From Rhizobium sp. R634 (GTDB lineage Bacteria; Pseudomonadota; Alphaproteobacteria; Rhizobiales; Rhizobiaceae): a DNA stretch of 64,000 nt. Location of the stretch: positions 1-64,000 of the forward strand of contig NZ_LOKW01000024.1 in NCBI RefSeq assembly GCF_002211305.1. Reading direction: 5' to 3'. Position 1 is the stretch's first letter, and every line of letters begins with the position of its first letter. Of this stretch, positions 56,929 through 64,000 are shown piece by piece. The notes under the pieces were generated by a model. It saw nothing but the letters and a program-made list of their open reading frames with translations. It made no database searches and was not told where the DNA came from. The position numbers and the translations under genes are program-made.

Positions 56929-59900
56929 TTGCTATCCAGGCTGGGCGACAACAAGCAGTTTCGGCGCGTGTTGAAGAATACCCGCGCGTCTTTTCTGGTA
57001 TCGTCGCTTGCCGCCCTCGTCGTTATCATGGTGGGCGTGGCTCTCGACCGGGCCAATACTGCGTCGTATGTACGCGAACTTCATATCCGCACCGAAAATG
57101 AGACGAATCTCATTCGCGCCCGCGTCATGGCGCAAATCAGCATGGACCTGAGCATCGTCCGAGATCTTTCGAACCTGGTCTCCCTCAGCAGCGTGGCGAA
57201 CGGAGAGGAAATCGAACGCCAGATCAACTGGCTGCTAATCCAAAACCCGCCTTTCATTCATATCGCGGTCGCGCCTGACTTCATCGTCAACGACGTCTAT
57301 CCGCCACAATCGGGCAGCGAGCGGATAGGCCGCGACGTGCGCGAGGCCCTTTTCTCGCGGCGGGCCATGACGACCGCGGCCGGCGATCAGACGGCGCGCT
57401 TTTATGGTCCGATCAAGGCCGACGGGCGGGATGCCTTCGCCATCTTCTTTCCTGTCTTCGTCAAGGAGAACGGCGAGCGGCGGATCTGGGGGGCGGTCGA
57501 AGTCACAATCGACCAGAAGATGTTTTACGAGGCGGCCGGGCTGCTGCCGGCCCGCGACCGCGAGAACCAGGAACGTTATCCGCATCTCGACCACCTCTCG
57601 ATCGCCATCCGGGATCTCGGCATGGCAGGTGCGACGGCAGCACCGTTCTTCGGCCCGTCCGATATCGACGGCAAGGATCCGGTGCGCCGGAAAATCTCCT
57701 TTGCCGGGGGCAAGTGGGAGGTTTCCGCCGTGCCGACCGGCGGCTGGGAGGCAATCCCCGAGAACAGGACCGAGCTGCGTCTGATCGTCCTTGCCGCCGG
57801 CTGCATCATCATCATCCCGATCTTCTTCGTGACGCTCCTGCTCGGCGAACGCAACCGCAATATCACCGAGTTGGAGACGCGCGAAGCAAAGCTGCTGGAA
57901 CTGTCGCAGCGGCTTAATCTGGCGCTTGAATCCTCCAATATCGGCATCTGGGAACTGCAGGATCACTCCAACAGCGTGCTTTGGGACGCCCATGCCGCCG
58001 CCCTGCACGGCAAGACGGCGGAAGAAGGAGCTAGGCCGCTCGACGAATGGCTGGCGGCGATCCTGCCCGAGGACCGCGAAATTGCCGAAGTGCATTTCTT
58101 CAGCTGCAGCATCGCCGGCGCCGCCTGCACAGGGCAATACCGCGTCATGCTTGCCGATGGCGGTATCCGCCACCTGCGCTCGGTCGGCGCCTTCTATACG
58201 GAAGCCGGCGGTACGGGCAAGACGATCGGCATCGTCTGGGACGTGACTTCCGATGCGGAGACCACCGACAATCTGCGCCGGGCCAAGGATACGAGCGAGG
58301 TCAAGAATGCCGAGCTGGAGCTGGCGCTCGAAGAGCTTTCGAGCCGCGAGGGGCAGCTCGCCGAGCTTTCGAGCCGGCTCGATCTGGCGCTCAATTCCTA
58401 TCAGTGCGGCATATGGGAGGCGCGGCCTCACCGGGGCGGCTCGATCTGGAACGAGCGAATGTACGAGCTCTACGGGCTAGAGCCCCGCCATGGCTTCATG
58501 ACCGAGGAGACATGGCTTAACTGCATCCACCCCGAGGACCGGGGTCTGGCGCTCGAAAGCGCGCGCTACTTCAAGCAGCCGGGCGATACGCATACTCTCG
58601 TCTGCCGCGTGATCGCCGGCGACGGCTCGGTGCGTTACGTACGCTCGGTCGGCAAGGTTCACCAGACCGCAAGCGGCGAGATGAAGATCATGGGCATTGC
58701 CTTCGACGCCACCGAGGACGTGCTGATGACGATCCGGCTGAAGGCAGCCAAGGACGAGGCGGTCGCCAAGAACATCGAGCTCGAGCTTGCCAAGAACAGG
58801 ATCGAGCACAACTCGCTGCACGATCCGCTGACCGCGCTCGCCAATCGCCGCAAGCTCGACATGGCGCTCGAAAACCTGACCAATGACGGCCTGCGGCATC
58901 GGCAGAAATTCGCGATCCTTCATATCGACCTCGACCGCTTCAAGGAAATCAACGACACGCTCGGCCATGCCGCCGGCGACGCCATGCTGGTGCACGCCTC
59001 GAAGGTGCTTGCCAGGAACGTCCGCGGCAGCGATGTCGTCGCGCGTATCGGCGGCGACGAATTCGTCATCCTCGCCGTCGATGTCGACGACGGGCAGATG
59101 GCCGAGCTCTCGACGCGGATCATCGAGGAGATGCGCCAGCCGATCGATTTCCAGGGTTTCTCCTGCCGCTGCGGCGTGTCGATCGGCGTCGCGCTCGCAA
59201 ACGGCATCCATGTTGATGCCCGCAAGGTGTTGATCAATGCCGATATCGCGCTCTATCGCGCGAAGAGCATGGGCCGCAATCGCTTCGAATTCTTCAATCA
59301 CAATCTTCAGGCCGATATCGTCAACACCAAGCGCACGGCCGACGAAATCCTTGCCGGCATCGACAACGGCGAATTCACCGCCTGGTATCAGCCGCAATTC
59401 TTAGCCCGCACGATGGAACTGACCGGCGTCGAGGCGCTGGTGCGCTGGAAGCATCCGTCCAAAGGGCTGCTGACGCCCGACAAGTTCCTGCGCATCGCCG
59501 GCGAAATCAACGTCGTGCAGACGCTCGACCGGATCGTGCTGGAAGCGGCGCTGCGCGACAGGATGCGCTGGGCCGCGCGCGGCATTGCCGTTCCCAAGGT
59601 GTCGGTCAATGTCTCGGCGCGGCGGCTGCATGACGGCAGCCTGCTGGAATCGCTTGCCGACCTGCATATCCGACCCGGCGAGCTTTCTTTCGAACTGGTG
59701 GAATCGATCTTTCTCGACGAGAGCGAGGACGTCGTCTCGCACAATCTCGAGCGCATCAAGGCGCTCGGCATCGATATCGAGATCGACGATTTCGGCACAG
59801 GCCATACCTCGATCGTCAGCCTGCTGAAGCTGAAACCAAAGCGGCTGAAGATCGACCGTCAGCTGGTGCAGCCGATCATCGGCTCCTCGCAGGAACGCGC

Positions 59901-60099
59901 GCTCGTCAGCTCGATCATCGAGATCGCCCGCTCGCTCGGCGTCGAGACCGTGGCCGAAGGTGTCGAGACGGCGGCCCATGCCGAACTGCTGCGCGATCTC
60001 GGCTGCGATATCCTGCAGGGCTATGCCTTCTCGCGGCCCCTCTCCTTCGACGATTTCGCCACCGAAGCGGCCGGAACCGGATGGCGTCTGGCGTCATAA
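56929..60099 (+). CDS. CHASE-PAS-PAS-GGDEF-EAL c-di-GMP protein
   Basis: A 1056-residue inner-membrane sensor. After an N-terminal helix (SFLVSSLAALVVIMVGVALD) comes a periplasmic CHASE domain (about 45-285), then a second helix (RLIVLAAGCIIIIPIFFVTLLL). Two PAS domains (about 320-450 and 480-610) are joined by heptad-like linkers. Both enzymatic motifs are intact: GGDEF at 708-712 and EAL at 835-837 with DDFGTGHTSI. So both synthesis and breakdown of c-di-GMP are possible. The start is a TTG at 56929; a promoter is not clear. Confidence 0.93.
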   Translation: MLSRLGDNKQFRRVLKNTRASFLVSSLAALVVIMVGVALDRANTASYVRELHIRTENETNLIRARVMAQISMDLSIVRDLSNLVSLSSVANGEEIERQINWLLIQNPPFIHIAVAPDFIVNDVYPPQSGSERIGRDVREALFSRRAMTTAAGDQTARFYGPIKADGRDAFAIFFPVFVKENGERRIWGAVEVTIDQKMFYEAAGLLPARDRENQERYPHLDHLSIAIRDLGMAGATAAPFFGPSDIDGKDPVRRKISFAGGKWEVSAVPTGGWEAIPENRTELRLIVLAAGCIIIIPIFFVTLLLGERNRNITELETREAKLLELSQRLNLALESSNIGIWELQDHSNSVLWDAHAAALHGKTAEEGARPLDEWLAAILPEDREIAEVHFFSCSIAGAACTGQYRVMLADGGIRHLRSVGAFYTEAGGTGKTIGIVWDVTSDAETTDNLRRAKDTSEVKNAELELALEELSSREGQLAELSSRLDLALNSYQCGIWEARPHRGGSIWNERMYELYGLEPRHGFMTEETWLNCIHPEDRGLALESARYFKQPGDTHTLVCRVIAGDGSVRYVRSVGKVHQTASGEMKIMGIAFDATEDVLMTIRLKAAKDEAVAKNIELELAKNRIEHNSLHDPLTALANRRKLDMALENLTNDGLRHRQKFAILHIDLDRFKEINDTLGHAAGDAMLVHASKVLARNVRGSDVVARIGGDEFVILAVDVDDGQMAELSTRIIEEMRQPIDFQGFSCRCGVSIGVALANGIHVDARKVLINADIALYRAKSMGRNRFEFFNHNLQADIVNTKRTADEILAGIDNGEFTAWYQPQFLARTMELTGVEALVRWKHPSKGLLTPDKFLRIAGEINVVQTLDRIVLEAALRDRMRWAARGIAVPKVSVNVSARRLHDGSLLESLADLHIRPGELSFELVESIFLDESEDVVSHNLERIKALGIDIEIDDFGTGHTSIVSLLKLKPKRLKIDRQLVQPIIGSSQERALVSSIIEIARSLGVETVAEGVETAAHAELLRDLGCDILQGYAFSRPLSFDDFATEAAGTGWRLAS

Positions 60100-60276
60100 C
60101 CGCCGCCTGCCGGGCGGCCTCGCTTTCCGCTGTTCGCAAAACACGGAAACAGCATTTCCCGAGCGAGCCGGTTTCGCGCAAAGAAAGGCTTTTGCCTCGA
60201 CCATTTTTTGGCCTATGAGTGTCGCGCCTTTTCAAGCAATGGCGCGACCGGCTTTGGCGCGCCGCCGTGGGAACTC

Positions 60277-61374
60277 ATGTCGCACAATACATTCGGCCAC
60301 CTCTTCCGCGTAACCACCTGGGGCGAAAGCCATGGTCCGGCGCTCGGCTGCGTCGTCGACGGCTGCCCTCCGGGCCTGCGTTTCAAGCTCGAAGACCTGC
60401 AGGTCTGGCTCGACAAGCGCAAACCCGGCCAATCCCGCTTCGTCACGCAGCGGCGCGAGGACGACCTGGTGAAAGTGCTGTCCGGCGTCATGCTCGATGC
60501 CGACGGCGAGACGATGACGACAACCGGCACGCCGATCTCCATGCTGATCGAGAACACCGATCAGCGCTCCAAGGATTACGGTGAGATCGCCCGGCAATAC
60601 CGCCCCGGCCATGCCGATTATACCTATGACCTCAAATACGGCATTCGCGACTATCGCGGCGGCGGCCGCTCCTCGGCGCGCGAGACCGCGGCAAGGGTTG
60701 CGGCCGGCGGGATCGCCCGCCTCGTCGTGCCAGGCGTGAGCGTGCGCGGCGCGCTGGTGCAGATCGGCAAGCACAAGATCGACCGCCGCAACTGGGATTG
60801 GGACCAAGTGGGCCAGAACCCGTTCTTTTCCCCGGATGCCGCAATCGTCCCGGTCTGGGAAGAATATCTCGACGGCATCCGCAAAAACGGTTCCTCGATC
60901 GGCGCGGTGATAGAAGTCGTTGCCGAAGGTGTGCCCGCCGGCCTCGGCGCGCCGATTTACTCCAAGCTCGACCAGGACATCGCCTCCCTGCTGATGTCAA
61001 TCAACGCCGTCAAGGGCGTGGAGATCGGCAATGGTTTTGCTGCCGCCGAAACCTCGGGCGAAGACAATGCCGACGAGATGCGCATGGGCAATGACGGCAC
61101 GCCGATCTTCCTTTCCAACAATGCCGGCGGTATTCTGGGCGGCATCTCCACCGGGCAGCCGATCGTGGCGCGTTTCGCCGTCAAGCCGACGTCCTCGATC
61201 CTGACCGAGCGCCAGTCGATCGATGCCGACGGGAAGAATGTCGATGTCCGCACCAAGGGCCGGCACGACCCCTGCGTCGGCATCCGCGCCGTGCCGATCG
61301 GAGAAGCGATGGTCGCCTGCGCCATCGCCGACCATTATCTTCGCGATCGCGGCCAGACCGGCCGCCTGAAATAG
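60277..61374 (+). CDS. aroC: Chorismate synthase
   Basis: Makes chorismate from EPSP with reduced FMN, the branch point to aromatic amino acids. The 365-residue protein has the family signatures GESHGPALGCVVDGCPPG, RPGHADYTYDLKYGIRDYRGGGRSSARET and the C-terminal RHDPCVGIRAVPIGEAMVACAIADHYL. The start at 60277 gives SHNTFGHLFRVTTWGES; a longer frame to 60208 is not supported. Followed nine bases later by ribB, a probable operon. Confidence 0.97.
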   Translation: MSHNTFGHLFRVTTWGESHGPALGCVVDGCPPGLRFKLEDLQVWLDKRKPGQSRFVTQRREDDLVKVLSGVMLDADGETMTTTGTPISMLIENTDQRSKDYGEIARQYRPGHADYTYDLKYGIRDYRGGGRSSARETAARVAAGGIARLVVPGVSVRGALVQIGKHKIDRRNWDWDQVGQNPFFSPDAAIVPVWEEYLDGIRKNGSSIGAVIEVVAEGVPAGLGAPIYSKLDQDIASLLMSINAVKGVEIGNGFAAAETSGEDNADEMRMGNDGTPIFLSNNAGGILGGISTGQPIVARFAVKPTSSILTERQSIDADGKNVDVRTKGRHDPCVGIRAVPIGEAMVACAIADHYLRDRGQTGRLK

Positions 61375-61383
61375 GAGCGCCCC

Positions 61384-62487
61384 ATGCCTTATGACCAGAA
61401 GCGCGTCGTCGATGCCATAAGGGCCTTCGAAGCCGGCGAAATCGTCGTCGTCATGGACGATGACGACCGTGAGAACGAGGGCGACCTGATCGTCGCGGCC
61501 GTACACGCCACGCCGGAGAAGATGGCCTTCATCGTGCGCCATACGTCAGGCATCGTCTGCGCGCCGATGCCCAAGGAAGAGGCCAAGCGCCTCAACCTCA
61601 ATGCCATGGTGGCGGAAAACGATTCCGCCCATACGACGGCCTTCACGGTCTCGGTCGATTTCAAGCACGGCACGACCACCGGCATTTCCGCCGACGACCG
61701 CACGCTGACGGTGCGCAACCTGGCCAACCCCAATGCCGGACCTTCCGATTTCGTCCGTCCCGGCCATATTTTCCCGCTCGTCTCCCGCGAGGGCGGCGTG
61801 CTGATGCGTTCCGGCCATACCGAAGCGGCCGTCGACCTCTGCAAGCTCGCCGGCCTGCCGCCGATCGGTGTCATCTCGGAGCTGGTGAACGACGACGGCA
61901 CCGTCACGCGCGGCCCACAGGTGGTCGAATTCGCCGAGCAGCACGGGCTGAAGCTCCTCTCCGTCGCCGATCTCATCGCCTATCGCCAGCGCAAGGAAAC
62001 GCTGGTCGAACATGGCGCGAGCTTCGATATCGAAACGCCGTTCGGCAAAGCCAAGGCGCATACCTATTCGCTTCCCTGGGATCCGATGCAGCACCTCGCC
62101 GTCGTCTTCGGCGATATCCGCGACGGCGTCGATATTCCGGTACGCCTGCATCCGGAAAACGTCGCGGAAGATCTCTTCGGCAAGAAAAGCCCGGTCGATT
62201 TCTACATGCAGAAGATCGCCGAGGAAGGACGCGGCGTCATCGTCTATCTGCGCGAGGGGTCTGTTGGCGTCGGCCACTACGACAACGGCCGCAAGGCCCG
62301 CAGCCAGGGCCGCGAAGCCCATACCGAAGCGCAGACCCGCGACAGCGAATGGCTGGAAATCGGCCTCGGCGCGCAGATCCTCAAGGATCTCGGCGTCAGC
62401 TCGATCAAACTGCTCACCAGCCGCGAGCGGCACTATGTCGGCCTGGAAGGTTTCGGGATCAAGATCAGCAAGACGGAGATCTGCTGA
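61384..62487 (+). CDS. ribB: 3,4-dihydroxy-2-butanone 4-phosphate synthase with degenerate GTP cyclohydrolase II domain
   Basis: The N-terminal 200 residues are RibB, making the four-carbon precursor of riboflavin from ribulose 5-phosphate: VVMDDDDRENEGDLIVAA, the acidic loop, and RSGHTEAAVDLCKLAGL. The C-terminal 165 residues resemble GTP cyclohydrolase II (VRLHPENVAEDLFG, GLGAQILKDLGVSSIKLLTS). However, the zinc cysteine cluster and the usual GTP site are not present, so that activity is doubtful. A separate RibA would be needed. It follows aroC by nine bases. Confidence 0.92.
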   Translation: MPYDQKRVVDAIRAFEAGEIVVVMDDDDRENEGDLIVAAVHATPEKMAFIVRHTSGIVCAPMPKEEAKRLNLNAMVAENDSAHTTAFTVSVDFKHGTTTGISADDRTLTVRNLANPNAGPSDFVRPGHIFPLVSREGGVLMRSGHTEAAVDLCKLAGLPPIGVISELVNDDGTVTRGPQVVEFAEQHGLKLLSVADLIAYRQRKETLVEHGASFDIETPFGKAKAHTYSLPWDPMQHLAVVFGDIRDGVDIPVRLHPENVAEDLFGKKSPVDFYMQKIAEEGRGVIVYLREGSVGVGHYDNGRKARSQGREAHTEAQTRDSEWLEIGLGAQILKDLGVSSIKLLTSRERHYVGLEGFGIKISKTEIC

Positions 62488-62499
62488 GGTCGAAGAGAG

Positions 62500-62690
62500 G
62501 GATGGCAGCCCCTCATCCGGCTGCCGCCACCGACCGGGGTCGAGCCACGGGTCTCGACCCGTCCTTCGGACTCCCGTAAACGGGCGAAGGGGAATGCCGC
62601 AACCTCTCCGTTCCCCGCCGGCCTCTCGTATGGCACGTCCCCTCGCCCCGTTTACGGGGAGAGGGTTAGGGTGAGGGGCAAATGCCGCTC
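62500..62690. repeat. Intergenic repeat, family C
   Basis: Two arms around CCCGTAAACGGG (62574-62585, with CCCCTCATCC at 62510) and CCCCGTTTACGGGG (62646-62659, ending GGGTGAGGGG) are inverted relatives. The left arm holds an extra hairpin, GGGTCGAG / CTCGACCC (62537-62560), that looks like an insertion. It lies between the ribB stop and the convergent glycosylase gene. Confidence 0.65.
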
Positions 62691-62707
62691 TCTCAAAGTG
62701 GAAGAGA

Positions 62708-63898
62708 CTAGCCCCGCCACCCCTCCAGCAGCACAACCTTCTCCACGCCCGCAAACCGCGCCAGCCGGTCGAGCTCGGCCTCCAGCTTCTCCAGCCGCCC
62801 CACCGAAGCCTTTACGCCCGGCTCCAGCCAGAGCCGCCTGACATCGAGCGTCGATTTCTTCCGGTCCGCCTTCATGTCGATGCGGCCGATCAGCCGGTCG
62901 CCTTCGAGCAGCGGAAAAACATAGTAGCCGTATTCACGCTTGGCCTCGGGCACGAAAACCTCGATGCGGTAGAAGAAGCCGAAGAGGCGTTCCGTGCGGT
63001 TGCGGTCACGGATCATCGGGTCGAAGGGGCTGAGCACGCGGATGCGCGGTGGCGCATCCGGATAGCTGTCGAGCGCCGAGAAGAAATCGGCGAAAGCCCA
63101 GGATGGTCGCGCCTTGTCGCCGAGCGCCGGTTCGATCAGCACCTCGGCCAGTTCATCGCGATGGGCCGCGACCCAGGCCTTAGCCTCATCGGGCGAGACC
63201 AGATTCCAGAAGGCTGCAATCTCGCCATGGGTGGCAAAACCGAGGCGGGTGAGCGCGCTGCGGCAGGCCCAGTCGATGAAGTCTTCGCGACTGACCTCCG
63301 GTTCGCGGAATTCCGCCGGAATGACCCGCTCCGTGAGATCATAAATCTTCTGGAAATTCGAGCGGCCAGCGATGGCGAGCTTGCCCGTGTGCCAGAAATA
63401 TTCGAGCGCCGTCTTGTTCGGATGCCAATTCCACCAGCCTCCCGAAACGTGGCCATCGGTCTTGACGTCGCGTGCCAGCATCGCGCCGTCGCGCCGCACG
63501 CGCTCATAGGTCTCCTCGAAGGCCGCCTCGAAGCCCTCGCCGCGCCATTTTCGCCAGCGTTCGATGAGGACCTTCTCCTGGTGGCGGAACTTGTGCTTCC
63601 AATAAACGAAGAAGGCGCTCGGCAGGATGGAGGCATCGTGTGTCCAATGCTCGAAGAGCGCTCGTTCCTTCTCAAGCAAAGCTTTCAGATGTTCGCGCCG
63701 ATAGGTCTGATTGCGGGAGAACAATATTTGATGATGCGCCCGCTCCACCGTCTGGATGCTGTCCACCTGGACGAAACCCAGCTCATGGATGAGCTGCAGC
63801 AGCCCTGATTTGGTCAAGGCGCGGTTCGGTGGAGCGCTGAGCCCCTGCTTGGCGAGGAAGATGCGGCGGGCGTCGGAATTGGAAAGCAGATTCGTCAT
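62708..63898 (-). CDS. AlkZ/YcaQ-type DNA glycosylase (winged helix)
   Basis: A 396-residue protein of the HTH_42 family, which includes YcaQ and AlkZ, glycosylases that unhook DNA interstrand cross-links. Three winged-helix units are expected. The catalytic QxD motif is in GFVQVDSIQTVERAHHQILFSR. Conserved downstream segments include RVLSPFDPMIRDRNRTERLFGFFYRIEVFVPEAKREYGYYV and LEGDRLIGRIDMKADRK. It is a stand-alone gene at the window edge. Confidence 0.9.
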   Translation of the reverse strand: MTNLLSNSDARRIFLAKQGLSAPPNRALTKSGLLQLIHELGFVQVDSIQTVERAHHQILFSRNQTYRREHLKALLEKERALFEHWTHDASILPSAFFVYWKHKFRHQEKVLIERWRKWRGEGFEAAFEETYERVRRDGAMLARDVKTDGHVSGGWWNWHPNKTALEYFWHTGKLAIAGRSNFQKIYDLTERVIPAEFREPEVSREDFIDWACRSALTRLGFATHGEIAAFWNLVSPDEAKAWVAAHRDELAEVLIEPALGDKARPSWAFADFFSALDSYPDAPPRIRVLSPFDPMIRDRNRTERLFGFFYRIEVFVPEAKREYGYYVFPLLEGDRLIGRIDMKADRKKSTLDVRRLWLEPGVKASVGRLEKLEAELDRLARFAGVEKVVLLEGWRG

Positions 63899-64000
63899 GC
63901 GTCCATCATAATCCGGAAAATCTTCCTAGCTACCCGATATTGAGCACGCAGTATCGAAGGATTTAGCTCTTTCATCGCGAGGGATAAGCCGTATAGAAGC
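63899..64000. other. Upstream region at the window edge
   Basis: The last 102 bp include the promoter side of the glycosylase gene. I see no further gene or structure. Confidence 0.4.

Overview
The window reads as chromosomal DNA of a Rhizobium (R. etli / R. leguminosarum group; the exact species cannot be fixed by eye). The evidence is dense GC-rich coding with short intergenic gaps, a CcrM-type GANTC methyltransferase, a BioR regulator with TTATCTATAA operators, the rhizobial cta (cox) gene order running into surf1-ispH-thrB-rnhA, an orfA-pit pair behind a Pho box, and several families of palindromic intergenic repeats typical of Rhizobiaceae. I saw no tRNA, rRNA, insertion sequence, prophage or CRISPR array. 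Almost all of the window is core genome.

Layout. 1-4.3 kb: a broken ankyrin-repeat gene, small proteins, a lipoprotein and ppdK (pyruvate phosphate dikinase) with a hairpin leader. 4.3-4.9 kb: a gap holding a string of hairpins that ends in a strong terminator and may be a small RNA gene. 4.9-10.6 kb: smc, a DsbA-like lipoprotein, a RelBE-type toxin-antitoxin pair and a DUF721 gene, divergent from mutY. 10.7-14.1 kb: mutY, a HAD hydrolase, an NTF2-like protein, and ccrM. 14.1-17.6 kb: two ferredoxin-fold barrel proteins divergent from an ArsR regulator, then DUF1284-bioY-bioR with two BioR boxes. 17.8-26 kb: a HAD phosphatase, a lipoprotein, thrC, an M16 peptidase, a GNAT protein and a membrane EAL protein with a degenerate GGDEF domain. 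26-31 kb: small proteins and a zinc ABC transporter operon behind tandem Zur-like boxes, which opens with an overlooked 42-residue membrane protein. 31-38 kb: a peroxiredoxin, a DsbD-alpha-like protein, YqgE, CsbD, a zinc peptidase, and rnhA-thrB-ispH-surf1-DUF983.

38-44 kb: a kinase-like gene in opposite orientation, then the cytochrome aa3 oxidase operon ctaC-D-B-F-G-E read leftward, with a histidine-rich N-terminus on CtaD. 44-50.8 kb: an IalB-like protein, TldD, a GNAT protein, orfA-pit, a MazG-like protein and a D,D-carboxypeptidase with a SPOR domain. 51-64 kb: a polysaccharide deacetylase, pdxH, a surface lipoprotein, a DnaJ-type co-chaperone, fabI, a histidine phosphatase, a DUF1344 protein, a CHASE-PAS-PAS-GGDEF-EAL protein, aroC, a RibB whose GTP cyclohydrolase II half is degenerate, and an AlkZ/YcaQ-type DNA glycosylase.

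Genes that work together: ctaC/D/E (oxidase subunits) with ctaB (heme O), ctaG (copper) and surf1 (heme insertion) build complex IV; bioR controls biotin uptake by bioY; the zinc SBP, permease and ATPase form one importer; orfA-pit imports phosphate; thrB and thrC complete threonine synthesis. The most interesting unexplained signals are the small membrane gene at the head of the zinc operon, the structured RNA candidate upstream of ppdK, the paired BioR boxes around the bioR-bioY junction, and the gene that splits the cytochrome oxidase assembly cluster. I did not find a clearly new multi-gene system.
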